Shown here piece by piece: positions 9,113-18,386 of a stretch of 64,000 nucleotides of DNA (the stretch's first letter is position 1; each line of letters starts with the position of its first letter). The notes under the pieces are model-generated. The model was not told where the DNA came from. It ran no database searches and worked only from the letters and a program-made list of their open reading frames with translations. This stretch comes from Sphingomonas sp. UNC305MFCol5.2 (GTDB taxonomy: Bacteria; Pseudomonadota; Alphaproteobacteria; Sphingomonadales; Sphingomonadaceae): contig NZ_JOOE01000002.1 of the NCBI RefSeq assembly GCF_000712135.1, forward strand, positions 744,001-808,000. The letters are read 5' to 3'. Position numbers and translations under genes: made by a program.

Positions 9113-10765
9113 TCAGCGCGGCAAGGGAAACTTTCCGGCCAGCGACGCCTGGACATCGCGCACCTTGACGATCCGCCAGCGCTCCGTCTCGAGCTCAGCC
9201 GGCAGTGCGGCGGTATCGACCGGGCGCAGCAGCAGCCGCAGCTCGTATCCCGAGGGCGTCGCGGCGCCGCTGCTGTAGATGCCGACCATGTACATGGTGC
9301 GCTGGATCAGCTGTCCCGCCTCGACGATGAAGCCGTCCTTGCCCAATGACGCGACGTGATTGGCGGCGGCGAGAAATGCGGCTTCCTCGACCAGCGATTC
9401 ACTGCCGACCGCGCTGCCGAAGCGGACATTGACCAGCGCCGGGTCCTCCGCCTTGCGCACCGCCCAGCCATTGAGATCGCTGCGCAGGATATTACCGCCC
9501 TCGGGCTGCATCCGCGGCACCATCGCGGTGGTTTCCGGACGCGGCAATTGCGCGATCAGGGCATTGAAATTCAACGCCACCATCTTGCGCCGCGCATCGT
9601 CCTGCTGGGTCTGAAGCAGGCCGATCATTTCGTTCACTGCGCTCGCCTCGCGCAGATCGGCGGGCTTCAGCTGGCGGAAGAAGTCGGCGGCGACCATCAG
9701 CGCCTCGCCCTTGGGGCGATCCCGATACTCGATCAGCTGCTTCAAGGTCATCGTGCCAGCTTCGCGACGAAGCGCAATCGCCTGGCCCCAGCCCTGAAGC
9801 GACGCCTTGGCCTCGGCGCCCGCACCGTTGCGGAGCGCATATTCGCGCATCGCGTTCTTGCCGGGCGGACGGCCCCTCGCATCCGGCTCGGGCGGCTGGG
9901 TCGCGGCCTCGATCTCGTCGAGCCCGCGCTTATAGGCGCGCGCCGATGCTTCGAGCTGCTCCGTCGCCGCCAGTGCATAGGCAGTGGCGCCGGCGAGCGA
10001 GGCGCGCTCGCGGATCAGATCGTATTTGCGGTTGTCACCGCCGGCCACCGACCATCCGCCGCGCGTACGCGGGATATCGAAGCTGACTTCGTTGGCGAAC
10101 TTGCTGGCCGCTTCGAAATCGCCGCGCGCCATCGCGAACCAGAACAGGGTGTAGAGCTGGCGTGGCTCAAGCACCGCCTGCTCGCGCAGCAAGGCCTCAT
10201 GCGTCTGGAAGTCGGGCTCGAAGAAAACGCGGATATTGGTGGTGAGCAGGCGCAGGCTGGTGGACCAAGGCCGTGCATCGGTCACCGCCTTGAGCGCGGC
10301 GTGCGCATCCTCTTTCCGGTCGAGCTTGTAATACGCCATCGCCCGCAGCGCCATGTTGGCGAGCTTGATCGACTTGTCGAACTGGGCATCGCCCCGCGTC
10401 GCCCCCGCCGCATCGGACTGATCAAGCGCGGCGAGCGCTTCGGTGTAGAGCTTGGCCGAGATCTGGTGCAGCGCCTTGGACTGCAACAAATGCGCGCGGC
10501 GCAGCCAGAAGGCGTCGACGAGCATCGGATCGGCCAGCGCCGAATCGCAGGCGGTGATGCCGCCCGCGCCGACCGCGACCGTCCCCTTGCGGAAATCGGC
10601 GGTCGCAGTGGCGAGCCCCCACAGCCACGTGCCTTTGGTGATCCCATCGGACTTCTTGCCCGGCGCCGAATAGCCGTCGCACGCGGCGAAATCCGCCGGC
10701 GCCGCTTGCGCCACAAGCGGCATCGACATCAGCGACAGCGTCGCCAACCCCCTGATCAATTGCAT
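9113..10765 (-). CDS. Exported helical-repeat protein of unknown function
   Basis: 550 residues starting at ATG 10763-10765 with a signal peptide (MQLIRGLATLSLMSMPLVAQA). The rest is mostly alpha-helical with TPR-like character (LRRAHLLQSKALHQISAKLYTEALAAL, NMALRAMAYYKLDRKEDAHAALKAV), so a periplasmic scaffold is likely. The last 130 residues look different (beta-rich, GSAVGSESLVEEAAFLAAANHVA). I do not recognise the family. A longer reading frame extends 19 codons upstream, but lacks a signal sequence and is unlikely. Confidence 0.82.
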   Translation of the reverse strand: MQLIRGLATLSLMSMPLVAQAAPADFAACDGYSAPGKKSDGITKGTWLWGLATATADFRKGTVAVGAGGITACDSALADPMLVDAFWLRRAHLLQSKALHQISAKLYTEALAALDQSDAAGATRGDAQFDKSIKLANMALRAMAYYKLDRKEDAHAALKAVTDARPWSTSLRLLTTNIRVFFEPDFQTHEALLREQAVLEPRQLYTLFWFAMARGDFEAASKFANEVSFDIPRTRGGWSVAGGDNRKYDLIRERASLAGATAYALAATEQLEASARAYKRGLDEIEAATQPPEPDARGRPPGKNAMREYALRNGAGAEAKASLQGWGQAIALRREAGTMTLKQLIEYRDRPKGEALMVAADFFRQLKPADLREASAVNEMIGLLQTQQDDARRKMVALNFNALIAQLPRPETTAMVPRMQPEGGNILRSDLNGWAVRKAEDPALVNVRFGSAVGSESLVEEAAFLAAANHVASLGKDGFIVEAGQLIQRTMYMVGIYSSGAATPSGYELRLLLRPVDTAALPAELETERWRIVKVRDVQASLAGKFPLPR

Positions 10766-10870
10766 ATTTCCCCTTACCCCCAAGGCGCCGAGCGCCACCC
10801 CGGGAGCGATGCTATCGCGCATGCGGCGAAAGGAAAAGATACTCGTACGGATCCCTTCCGCGACTGGGCG

Positions 10871-12943
10871 TCAGCCGCGCTTCACCGCCAGCCCGGTCCA
10901 TTCGGCGGCGAAGGCCCAGATGTCGGCGGCTTCCTCGATGATCTTGTCGGTGGGCTTGCCCGAGCCGTGCCCGGCGCGGGTTTCGATGCGGGCGAGATGG
11001 GGCCTGACGCCGATGTCCGCCGCCTGCAGCGCGGCGGTATATTTGAAGCTGTGACCGGGGACGACACGGTCGTCGGTGTCGGCGGTGGTGACGAGGATTG
11101 CCGGGTAATTGCCGCTGCCTCTGACGTTGTGATAGGGCGAATAGGCGAAAAGGCGGTGGAAATCGGCTTCTTCCGAGGGGCGGCCATAATCGTCGACCCA
11201 ATAGCGGCCCGCGGTCCAGCGATCGAAGCGGAGCATGTCCATCACACCCACTGCGGGGAGCGCCGCGGCGAACAGGTCGGGACGCTGGTTGACCACCGCG
11301 CCGACCAGAAGCCCGCCGTTCGACCCGCCTTGGATGGCGAGCTGGCCCGCACCGGTGATCCCCTGCGCGATCAGATATTCACCCGCGGCGATGAAGTCGT
11401 CGAAGCTGTTCTGCTTGTTGGCAAGGCGGCCGCCATCATGCCACGCCTTGCCATATTCGCCGCCGCCGCGGATATTGGCGATCGCGACCACCCCGCCCTG
11501 CTCCATCCACGCGATGCGCGACGAGGAGAAGCTGGGGGTGAGCGGGATATTGAACCCGCCATAGGCATAAAGGAGCGTCGGCGCCGGGCCGGTCAGGCCC
11601 TTTTGACGGACGACGAACATGGGCACCCGCGTGCCGTCCTTCGACGCGTAGAAACGCTGCTCGACATGATAATCGGCGGGATCGAACAGCAATTTCGGCG
11701 CGGCCCAGGGCGTGCTCTCGCCCGTGGCGATGTTGAGCCGGTAGATCGTCGTCGGATCGTTGAAGCTGGTGAAGGCGTAGAAGGTCTCGGGATCGTCCTG
11801 CTCGCCGCCGAAACCGGAAGCGGTGCCGATGCCGGGGAGCGCCACCGGCTCGAGCTGCGTGCCGTCGAGCGCGTAGCGGCGGATCTCAGTGCGGGCATCG
11901 ACGAGGTAGCTCGCGACGAGGACATGGCCGACGATCGCGGCACCCTCCAGAGTGGCCTTGTCCTCGGGGACCAGCGCGTGCGCCACGGGATGCTCGCTGG
12001 CGCCGATATCCATCGTGACGATGCGCATGCGCGGGGCGTGGCTGTTGGTGGTCCAGTAGAAGCGCGTGCCGATATTGCCGGCTAGCGACCAGTGATGATT
12101 GAGCCCGTGGACGATCGTGCGGGTCGGCCAGGCGGGATCATTCAGATCGGCGAGGGTGATCTGGTAACGGTCGTCAGTGCCTTCGCTGGTGGTGATCACC
12201 AGCCAATGCCCGTCGTCGGTGATCTGGGCGTAATGGCTGTGCGCGGGCGCGGCGGGGGTCTCATAGACCAGCCGATCAGCCGATTGCGGCGTGCCGAGGC
12301 GGTGGAAATAGATCTTGTGGTTCTCGTTGAGCGCCTGGAATTTCTCCTCCTCGGCGACCTCCGGATAGCGCGAATAGAAGAAGCCGCTGCCGTCCTTGGC
12401 CCAGGCGGCGGCGAGGGTGAACTTCATCCCGTGGATCACGTCGCCGGTCTCCTTGCCGGTCGCGACGTCGAGCACGCGCGCGACCCGCCAGTCGGTGCCG
12501 CCGTCCTGCACGGCGTAGAGGAGGTGCTCGCCATTGTCCGAGGGCGCCCACTCGGAGAGCGCAGTGGCGCCGTCGTCTGACCAGCCGTTCGGATCGATCA
12601 GCACGCGGCCTTCGCCGTTCAGGCTCTCGCGGACGAACAGCACCGCCTGATTCTGCAGGCCCGTATTGTGCATGTAGAAATAGCGGCTGCCCTTCTTCTG
12701 CGGCAGGCCGAAGCGCTCATAGTCGAAGAGCTGGCGGATGCGCGTGCGGAACCAGTCGCGGCCAGGGAGCGTGGCGAGGTAGGCGTCGGTGACCTTGTTT
12801 TGCGCGGCGACCCAGTCCGCCACCTCGGAATCATTGCGGACGTCGTTCTCGAGCCAGCGATACGGATCGGCAACCGCCACGCCGAACTGCTCTTCCACTA
12901 CTTCTTCGCGGCGGGTTTCGGGATAGGCGATCGGATCGGTCAC
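10871..12943 (-). CDS. Prolyl oligopeptidase family serine peptidase (S9A)
   Basis: 690 residues using GTG 12941-12943, which has GGAG at a good distance. The open frame continues to an ATG at 13001-13003, but that would run through the rplQ terminator. An N-terminal beta-propeller (about 1-410) precedes the alpha/beta hydrolase domain. The catalytic Ser is about residue 541 in GGSNGG, Asp lies in TADTDDRVVP and His in RAGHGSG, matching prolyl endopeptidases. It would cleave proline-containing peptides, in cytoplasm or periplasm; no signal peptide is visible. Confidence 0.93.
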   Translation of the reverse strand: MTDPIAYPETRREEVVEEQFGVAVADPYRWLENDVRNDSEVADWVAAQNKVTDAYLATLPGRDWFRTRIRQLFDYERFGLPQKKGSRYFYMHNTGLQNQAVLFVRESLNGEGRVLIDPNGWSDDGATALSEWAPSDNGEHLLYAVQDGGTDWRVARVLDVATGKETGDVIHGMKFTLAAAWAKDGSGFFYSRYPEVAEEEKFQALNENHKIYFHRLGTPQSADRLVYETPAAPAHSHYAQITDDGHWLVITTSEGTDDRYQITLADLNDPAWPTRTIVHGLNHHWSLAGNIGTRFYWTTNSHAPRMRIVTMDIGASEHPVAHALVPEDKATLEGAAIVGHVLVASYLVDARTEIRRYALDGTQLEPVALPGIGTASGFGGEQDDPETFYAFTSFNDPTTIYRLNIATGESTPWAAPKLLFDPADYHVEQRFYASKDGTRVPMFVVRQKGLTGPAPTLLYAYGGFNIPLTPSFSSSRIAWMEQGGVVAIANIRGGGEYGKAWHDGGRLANKQNSFDDFIAAGEYLIAQGITGAGQLAIQGGSNGGLLVGAVVNQRPDLFAAALPAVGVMDMLRFDRWTAGRYWVDDYGRPSEEADFHRLFAYSPYHNVRGSGNYPAILVTTADTDDRVVPGHSFKYTAALQAADIGVRPHLARIETRAGHGSGKPTDKIIEEAADIWAFAAEWTGLAVKRG

Positions 12944-12961
12944 AATGCGCTCCAGAACGAG

Positions 12962-12991
12962 AAAAGGCCGGTGCCTGATGGCCCGGCCTTT
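12962..12991 (-). terminator. Terminator after rplQ
   Basis: Minus-strand hairpin AAAGGCCGG / CCGGCCTTTT, 28 bases past the rplQ stop and ending in a T-run. It closes the ribosomal block and argues against the long start of the downstream peptidase. Confidence 0.8.
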
Positions 12992-13018
12992 CCTGTAATT
13001 CAACCGCGACGGCGCCGA

Positions 13019-13441
13019 TCAGGCGGCTTCGTCGAAGTCCTCGTCGATCAGCACCGGGCCCGAATCCTGACCCTTGGCCGAGACGTCGCGATCGACGAAC
13101 TCGATGATCGCCATCGGCGAAGCATCCGAAGCGCGGATGCCGGCCTTGATCACGCGAGTGTAGCCGCCGTTGCGGTCGGCATAGCGCGCGGCGAGCACGT
13201 CGAACAGCTTGGTCAGCTGAGCGTCGTCGAGCAGGCGAGCGTGCGCGAGACGACGGTTCGAAAGGCCGCCCTTCTTGGCGAGCGTGATCAGCTTCTCCAC
13301 GTACGGGCGAAGCTCCTTCGCCTTGGCGACGGTGGTGGTGATCTGCTCGTGCTTGATCAGCGCGGCGCTCATGTTGCGGAACAGGGCGATGCGGTGAGCC
13401 GAGGTCCGCTGAAGCTTACGGCCGCCTACGCGATGGCGCAT
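13019..13441 (-). CDS. rplQ: 50S ribosomal protein L17
   Basis: 140 residues. The conserved L17 start [20 protein letters not shown] and the [20 protein letters not shown] segment are clear. L17 lies near the peptide exit tunnel on the 50S subunit. The C-terminus carries an acidic tail of about 20 residues ([13 protein letters not shown]), longer than the enterobacterial protein (about 127). Normally it is the last gene of the alpha operon directly after rpoA; here a TonB-dependent receptor gene and terminators separate them, so it likely has its own promoter. Confidence 0.96.
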   Translation of the reverse strand: MRHRVGGRKLQRTSAHRIALFRNMSAALIKHEQITTTVAKAKELRPYVEKLITLAKKGGLSNRRLAHARLLDDAQLTKLFDVLAARYADRNGGYTRVIKAGIRASDASPMAIIEFVDRDVSAKGQDSGPVLIDEDFDEAA

Positions 13442-13489
13442 ATGTCATTCCTTCGTTCGTTAAGGGGCCGTATGAGGTACCCCAGACCA

Positions 13490-13511
13490 GGCAGCGATAA
13501 GGGCCGCTGCC
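13490..13511 (-). promoter_or_regulatory. Hairpin in the rplQ 5' leader
   Basis: A perfect 7-bp stem, GGCAGCG / CGCTGCC, with an 8-base loop, 49 bases upstream of the rplQ start. If transcription starts at the candidate promoter just upstream, it would be in the rplQ mRNA leader. Role unknown. Confidence 0.5.
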
Positions 13512-13542
13512 CAAAACCCTTTGCGAATTTCGCGAAGGCGCG

Positions 13543-13571
13543 CCCAAAGCGGATTCGGCACCGAAAGTCAA
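13543..13571 (-). promoter_or_regulatory. Candidate promoter for rplQ
   Basis: TTGACT (13566-13571) matches the -35 consensus in five of six positions; 17 bases later stands TTTGGG (13543-13548), a poor -10. The position, between the receptor's 3' hairpin and rplQ, is where a separate rplQ promoter is needed. Confidence 0.4.
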
Positions 13572-13606
13572 GGTTTCGATGGCGGCCCGCCTTACGGAAA
13601 GTTTGG

Positions 13607-13627
13607 GGCGGGAACCGGTCCCGCCCC
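13607..13627. terminator. Palindrome after the TonB-dependent receptor gene
   Basis: Minus strand GGGGCGGGA-CC-GGTTCCCGCCCC forms a strong hairpin a few bases past the receptor stop. It lacks a good T-run, so it may be a weak terminator or mRNA-stabilising structure. Confidence 0.5.
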
Positions 13628-13636
13628 TTCCCGACG

Positions 13637-15919
13637 TCAGAAGTTCACCCCGACCCGCACCCCGCCATAGCGGCGGAAATCGCGCGGCAGCAATGCCTGG
13701 GTGGCGATCCGATTGCCGTAATTGCCTGCCGAATTCACCAGCGACTGGAAATACTGCTTGTCGAACAGGTTGTTGACGAAGGCCGTCACTTCCCAACGGC
13801 GCGCGTGCTCGCGCACGCCCAGACCCAGGTTGAACACGCTGAACCCCGGCTGGAAGGCCTGCGGATCGCGGGCGACGTAATAGAGGCTCGACTGATACTG
13901 CCAGCTCGCCTGCGCGACGCCCTTGAGCTTCTCGCCCAGCGACGGCGCATATTCCACGCCCGCCGAGGTCTTCCACTTCGGCGACTGTACGGCCCGCGTG
14001 CCCGTCAAATTCTGGCTGGCCGGCGAACCGGGGACCGAAATGCAGCCCTGCGCCGCGGTCTGCAGCACATAGCATTGGGCGACCGGGAACGACGTGTAGG
14101 TCGCGTCGAGATAGGTCGCCGCACCGTTGAAGCTCAGGTCATGCGTGACCCGGGCGCCCAGCTCGAATTCGAGGCCCTTGGTGTTGAGCCCGCCGACATT
14201 GGTGAGGCGGAAGTTGGACGTGCCGTTGATCGTCTCGATCGATTGCGCCTGCAGATCGGTATAGTCGGTGTCGAAATAGGTGACGTTGAACGTCGCGCGC
14301 CGATCGAAGAACTGCGTGCGCACGCCGAATTCCTTGTCGCGCGACGTTTCGGGCCGGATCGGACCGGCCGCCGCACGCGCGGCGTTGAAGCCGGTGGTCA
14401 GATCAAAGGTCTGGCCCTTGTAGCCGGTCGTATAGCTGCCGAAGAGCATGATGTCGGGCGTCGCCTGATAGCTGAGGCCGAGGCGATAGGTGGCGGTGCT
14501 GTCGCTCGCGTCGCCGGCGAAGTTGGTCGCGGCGATCTTGTCATGGAAGGTATATTTGATCGCTTCGTTCTGGACGCGACCACCCACCGTCGCGGTCAGA
14601 TGCGGCAAGAATTCCCAGTCGATCTGGGCGAAACCGGCAATCTGGCGCGAGCCCGAGGTGGCTTCCCAATTGGCGAGCGAGAAGACGGGGCCGCGCTGGA
14701 ACGGGCGCTCGAAACTGACATTCGCGTAATAGAGGCCGATGGCATAGCGGAATGCCTCGTCACCCGGCGAGAGCAGGCGAAGCTCCTGGGTGAACAGCCG
14801 CGACTTGAACGCGCCGACGTTGACATTGCTGCCGAACGGGCCCGGCGCCGCCGTATCGTCGTTATCCATATAGTCGTCGAGGCGGTAGCGATCGTACGAG
14901 GTCAGCGACAGGATGTTCAACTTGCCGATATTGGCCTCGCTGCGCAGCAGCGTGCCCCAACCCCAATATTTGGTGCGCGACGGCGCGTTGTTGGCGATGT
15001 CCTGATTGTCCTCGTCGATCGTCACGCCGGGGAAGGCCACTGCCGGCGTCAGGCCCGCCTGGTTACGCAGCAGCGCACCGGGCGCCATGCGGATGAACGG
15101 GCGGCCGACGGTGGTGTTGCCGTTCAGATAATTGCCCGACAGCGTGAAGGTGACGTCCGGCGTCGCCCGCCAGCGGAGCTTGGCGCGAGTGTTGAGCGTC
15201 TCGCGGCCATTGGCCTTCTTGCCGTCGACCAGGTTGCGGGCATTGCCGCCCCAATTGTTGTAGCCGGCCGAGAACACATAGCCGAGCGTTTCGCTGATCG
15301 GCCCGGTGATGCTGAAATTGCCGCCGAATTCGCTGTCGGTGGACGCCAGCGTGTTGGCGCGCACGTGCAGCGTGTCGGTCGGCTGGATCGTCATGATCTT
15401 GATCAGGCCGGCCGAGGCCGCCTTGCCGTACAAGGTGCTCTGCGGGCCGCGCAGCACTTCGATCTGCGCCACGTCGGGAAGGTCAGCGAAGGCGCGCGCC
15501 TGGAAGGGGACCGCCGCACCGTCGACCGTCACCGCGACGCTCGGCTCGACGCCGATGCCGAATGCGAAGGTGCCTACGCCGCGCAGCGACACGTTGGCAT
15601 TCACGGGATGCTCGGCCGCACGGATCGTCAGCGACGGCGCGACCTTGCCGAGATCCTGGAAATGGCGGACGCCCTGCGCCTCGAGCTGTGCCGGCGTAAC
15701 CACCTGCACCGCGAGCGGGACGTTCTGGAGGTTCTCGAACCTTTTCTGTGCGGTCGTCGTGACGACGATCTCGTCATCCTTCCCACCGATCACGTCGGCC
15801 GTGACCACTTCAGTCGCTGCGACGGCATTCACGTCGCTGGTCTGCGCATGGCTCTGTGCACTGGCCATGAGCGACACGACGAGCGCGCCAAAGCAAACCG
15901 ATGTATTCAAACGCTTCAT
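13637..15919 (-). CDS. TonB-dependent outer membrane receptor, substrate unknown
   Basis: 760 residues from ATG 15917-15919. Signal peptide MKRLNTSVCFGALVVSLMASAQSHA, then a TonB-box-like EIVVT near residue 49, a plug domain (LQNVPLAVQVVTPAQLEAQGV ... IEVLRGPQSTLYGKAASAGLI), and a 22-strand-type barrel ending in the aromatic C-terminal GVNF. The family imports siderophores, vitamins or glycans, energised by TonB-ExbBD. No specificity marker is visible and no transporter or sigma factor gene is adjacent. Remarkably it sits between rpoA and rplQ. Confidence 0.93.
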   Translation of the reverse strand: MKRLNTSVCFGALVVSLMASAQSHAQTSDVNAVAATEVVTADVIGGKDDEIVVTTTAQKRFENLQNVPLAVQVVTPAQLEAQGVRHFQDLGKVAPSLTIRAAEHPVNANVSLRGVGTFAFGIGVEPSVAVTVDGAAVPFQARAFADLPDVAQIEVLRGPQSTLYGKAASAGLIKIMTIQPTDTLHVRANTLASTDSEFGGNFSITGPISETLGYVFSAGYNNWGGNARNLVDGKKANGRETLNTRAKLRWRATPDVTFTLSGNYLNGNTTVGRPFIRMAPGALLRNQAGLTPAVAFPGVTIDEDNQDIANNAPSRTKYWGWGTLLRSEANIGKLNILSLTSYDRYRLDDYMDNDDTAAPGPFGSNVNVGAFKSRLFTQELRLLSPGDEAFRYAIGLYYANVSFERPFQRGPVFSLANWEATSGSRQIAGFAQIDWEFLPHLTATVGGRVQNEAIKYTFHDKIAATNFAGDASDSTATYRLGLSYQATPDIMLFGSYTTGYKGQTFDLTTGFNAARAAAGPIRPETSRDKEFGVRTQFFDRRATFNVTYFDTDYTDLQAQSIETINGTSNFRLTNVGGLNTKGLEFELGARVTHDLSFNGAATYLDATYTSFPVAQCYVLQTAAQGCISVPGSPASQNLTGTRAVQSPKWKTSAGVEYAPSLGEKLKGVAQASWQYQSSLYYVARDPQAFQPGFSVFNLGLGVREHARRWEVTAFVNNLFDKQYFQSLVNSAGNYGNRIATQALLPRDFRRYGGVRVGVNF

Positions 15920-16146
15920 TAAACTTCCCCATTGCCCGTGATTTTGGCTCACCAAATTTATAGGCGGCTTGCCGGAGGGCCGGTCTTGGACCGGTGGAAA
16001 AGTTTTATGGATCAGACGTATTCGCCAGGGCGTGTTGCCAAAGGGCAACCCGCGCAACTTGCGTTTTTCCGCCGCGTGCGCCTGTGCCCGTTCGCCCTGA
16101 GCGTCAAAAGGGCGGTCGCGAGCCGGCCGTTTCGTGCCAGTAACGA

Positions 16147-16177
16147 AAAGGGCCCCGCATTGCTGCGGAGCCCCTTT
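16147..16177 (-). terminator. Second terminator downstream of rpoA
   Basis: Minus strand AAAGGGG-CTCCGCA-GCAA-TGCGG-GGCCCTTTTCGTT: an interrupted long stem followed by TTTTCGTT. It is about 105 bases past the rpoA stop. Confidence 0.65.
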
Positions 16178-16250
16178 GTGCTTCTGGCCCGACGCAGCAA
16201 AGCCGCGTCGTCGGTCGGGCCGTTGGCCCGCCGGCCGGGCTTCGCTGTCT

Positions 16251-16273
16251 CCGGGTTAGCGGCGCTAACCCGG
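16251..16273 (-). terminator. Near-perfect palindrome immediately after rpoA
   Basis: CCGGGTTAGCG-G-CGCTAACCCGG, an 11-bp arm palindrome, starts seven bases past the rpoA stop. With the T-tailed hairpin further on it should end or process the alpha-operon transcript before the receptor gene. Confidence 0.65.
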
Positions 16274-16279
16274 TGCAGC

Positions 16280-17350
16280 TCAGCCCATGATTTCCTGCTC
16301 GAGCTTCTTGGCCATCTCTTCGATGTTCTCGGGCGGCCAGCCGGGGATTTCCATGCCCAGGCGGAGACCCATGCTCGAAAGGACTTCCTTGATCTCGTTG
16401 AGCGACTTGCGGCCGAAGTTCGGCGTGCGCAGCATCTCGGCTTCGGTCTTCTGGACCAGATCGCCGATATAGATGATGTTGTCGTTCTTGAGGCAATTGG
16501 CCGAACGCACCGACAGTTCGAGCTCGTCGACCTTCTTGAGAAGGTAACGGTTGATCTGCGCGGTATCGCCCGAAGCGACGCCACCTTCGGAAGCGGCCGG
16601 AGCCGCCATGCCGATCGGCGCCGAGCGGGTGACTGCCGAATCGTCGAAGTGGACGAACAGAGCGAGCTGGTCCTGAAGGATGCGCGCCGCGTAAGCGAGG
16701 CCGTCCTCAGGCGCGATCGTGCCGTCGGTCTCGACGGTCAGCGTGAGCTTGTCGTAATCGAGCTCCTGACCGACGCGCGTATTCTCGACCTTGTACGAGA
16801 CCTGGCGGACCGGGCTGTACAGGGCATCGACCGGGATCAGGCCGATCGGCGCATCGGCCGGACGGTTCGACTGGGCGGGGACATAGCCCTTGCCCGTATC
16901 GGCGGTGAGCTCCATGTTGAGCGTCGCGCCGTCGTCGAGGTGGCAGATCACGAGATCGGGGTTCATCACCTCGATGTCGCCCGAAACCGCGATGTCACCC
17001 GCCTTCACTTCCGCCGGGCCGGTGGCCGAGAGCTGGAGGCGCTTCGGGCCTTCGCCCTGCATCTTGAGAGCGATCTGCTTCACGTTGAGCACGATGTCCG
17101 TCACGTCCTCACGGACGCCGGCGAGGCTCGAGAATTCGTGAAGAACGTTCTCGATCTTGATCGAAGTGACCGCGGCGCCCTGGAGCGACGAGAGCAAAAC
17201 GCGACGCAGTGCGTTACCGAGCGTAAGGCCGAAACCGCGCTCGAGCGGCTCGGCCACGAAGGTCGACTTGCGCTTGGGATCGCCACCGGGCTTCTTTTCG
17301 AGGCCGTTGGGCTTCTTGAGTTCCTGCCAGTTCTTAGGGTTCACCGACAC
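16280..17350 (-). CDS. rpoA: DNA-directed RNA polymerase subunit alpha
   Basis: 356 residues, full length. The alpha N-terminal domain shows [34 protein letters not shown]; the C-terminal domain ([29 protein letters not shown] ... [14 protein letters not shown]) binds UP elements and activators. A roughly 25-residue linker rich in Ala/Gly separates them. The start appears to be GTG 17348-17350, with GAGG seven bases upstream. Follows rpsK by about 100 bases. Contains the C-terminal extension [25 protein letters not shown] seen in alphaproteobacterial alpha subunits. Confidence 0.97.
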   Translation of the reverse strand: MSVNPKNWQELKKPNGLEKKPGGDPKRKSTFVAEPLERGFGLTLGNALRRVLLSSLQGAAVTSIKIENVLHEFSSLAGVREDVTDIVLNVKQIALKMQGEGPKRLQLSATGPAEVKAGDIAVSGDIEVMNPDLVICHLDDGATLNMELTADTGKGYVPAQSNRPADAPIGLIPVDALYSPVRQVSYKVENTRVGQELDYDKLTLTVETDGTIAPEDGLAYAARILQDQLALFVHFDDSAVTRSAPIGMAAPAASEGGVASGDTAQINRYLLKKVDELELSVRSANCLKNDNIIYIGDLVQKTEAEMLRTPNFGRKSLNEIKEVLSSMGLRLGMEIPGWPPENIEEMAKKLEQEIMG

Positions 17351-17367
17351 GGGCTTTCCTCATGTTG

Positions 17368-17389
17368 GGCAGGACGGGGCCATCCTGCC
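17368..17389 (-). promoter_or_regulatory. Hairpin in the rpsK-rpoA gap
   Basis: GGCAGGA / TCCTGCC stem with an 8-base loop, 18 bases upstream of the rpoA start, preceded by a second GC-rich inverted repeat (CCGGACC region). No T-run, so a processing or translational control structure is more likely than a terminator. Confidence 0.4.
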
Positions 17390-17451
17390 GGGTAACTGCT
17401 GCCCGGTCCGGACCCCGCCCTCGGGGCCCGTGAACCGGACAGGATTGCGAA

Positions 17452-17841
17452 TCAGACGCGACGACGCTTCGACGGGCGAACGCCGTTGTGCGGGATCGAC
17501 GTCACGTCGCGGATCGACGTGATCTGGAACCCGACCGCCTGCAGCGCACGAAGCGCGCTCTCGCGGCCCGAACCCGGACCCTTCACTTCCACCTCGAGGG
17601 TGCGAACGCCGTGCTCGGCGGCCTTGCGGCCTGCATCCTCGGCGGCGACCTGGGCGGCATAAGGGGTCGACTTGCGCGAGCCCTTGAAGCCCATCATGCC
17701 GGCCGACGACCACGAAATGGCGTTGCCCTGGGCATCGGTGATGGTGATCATCGTGTTGTTGAAGCTGGCGTTCACATGGGCGACGCCGGCGGTGATGTTC
17801 TTGCGCTCGCGACGGCGAATGCGCTGCGGTTCACGTGCCAT
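17452..17841 (-). CDS. rpsK: 30S ribosomal protein S11
   Basis: 129 residues. S11 signatures [35 protein letters not shown] and the C-terminal [14 protein letters not shown] are intact. S11 forms part of the 30S platform near the mRNA exit. It follows rpsM after 14 bases, in the normal alpha-operon order rpsM-rpsK-rpoA; rpsD is not present in the window. Confidence 0.97.
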   Translation of the reverse strand: MAREPQRIRRRERKNITAGVAHVNASFNNTMITITDAQGNAISWSSAGMMGFKGSRKSTPYAAQVAAEDAGRKAAEHGVRTLEVEVKGPGSGRESALRALQAVGFQITSIRDVTSIPHNGVRPSKRRRV

Positions 17842-17855
17842 TGGTCAGCGCTCCC

Positions 17856-18224
17856 TTACTTCTTCTTGCCGGCGATAGGCTTGGCCTTGCCCTTGCGGGT
17901 GCGCGCATTGGTGTGCGTGCGCTGGCCACGGACCGGGAGGCCTTTGCGATGACGGAGGCCGCGGTAGCAGGCCAGATCCATCAGACGCTTGATGTTCATC
18001 GCGGTCTGGCGACGGAGGTCACCTTCCACGGTGTGATCGGCGTCGATCGTCTCGCGAATCTGGAGCACTTCCTGATCGGTCAGGTCCTGCACGCGACGCT
18101 CGGGCGTGATGCCCAGCTTCTCGGTGATTTCCTTGGCCTTGGTCGCGCCGATGCCGTGAATATACTGAAGCGCGATCAGAACGCGCTTATTGGTCGGGAT
18201 GTTGACACCCGCAATACGAGCCAT
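17856..18224 (-). CDS. rpsM: 30S ribosomal protein S13
   Basis: 122 residues from ATG 18222-18224 ([15 protein letters not shown]), the usual S13 start; a longer open frame upstream is not conserved S13 sequence. The helix-turn region [13 protein letters not shown] and the basic C-terminal tail [19 protein letters not shown] are present. S13 contacts tRNAs and the 50S subunit. It opens the alpha operon here and is preceded by a strong promoter-like sequence. Confidence 0.97.
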   Translation of the reverse strand: MARIAGVNIPTNKRVLIALQYIHGIGATKAKEITEKLGITPERRVQDLTDQEVLQIRETIDADHTVEGDLRRQTAMNIKRLMDLACYRGLRHRKGLPVRGQRTHTNARTRKGKAKPIAGKKK

Positions 18225-18357
18225 GAATTTATTCTCCCAGCTCCACGGGGTGCCGCATGGCAGCTTCGCACCCCATCTCGTAGCGTTGATCCGAAAAGGC
18301 AGTGACGCGACGAGCGCAGAGAAGCGCAGCCGAGCAACCGGTTTTCGGAAGATGCGC

Positions 18358-18386
18358 GACATATGCAGCCGCAGAGGCGCTGTCAA
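18358..18386 (-). promoter_or_regulatory. Promoter of the rpsM-rpsK-rpoA operon
   Basis: TTGACA (18381-18386), 17 bases, then TATGTC (18358-18363). The -35 is a perfect consensus match and the spacing is ideal. This indicates that the alpha genes are transcribed independently of the spc genes here. Confidence 0.75.

Larger units (their letters stand above)
15920..16279 (-). other. Gap between rpoA and the receptor gene: terminators and receptor promoter region
   Basis: This 360-base gap holds no gene. On its rpoA side are two strong hairpins (separate entries). On the receptor side are an inverted repeat GTTGCC-AAAG-GGCAAC (16034-16049), which could be an operator, and an AT-rich TATAAA-type element close to 15960, about 40 bases before the start codon, a possible -10. 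No convincing -35 was found. Confidence 0.5.

Noticed and set aside
9356..12085. A 909-codon open frame on the plus strand
   Set aside because: Antisense to the helical-repeat protein and the prolyl oligopeptidase, no start signal or motif, low-complexity composition.
12944..13003. N-terminal extension of the prolyl oligopeptidase to ATG 13003
   Set aside because: It would translate the rplQ terminator hairpin; GTG 12943 has a proper Shine-Dalgarno.
12668..15922. A 1084-codon open frame on the plus strand across rplQ and the receptor gene
   Set aside because: It is antisense to well-recognised genes; the amino acids (Arg/His/Asp/Ala-rich, no domain) are typical of the reverse frame of GC-rich codons.
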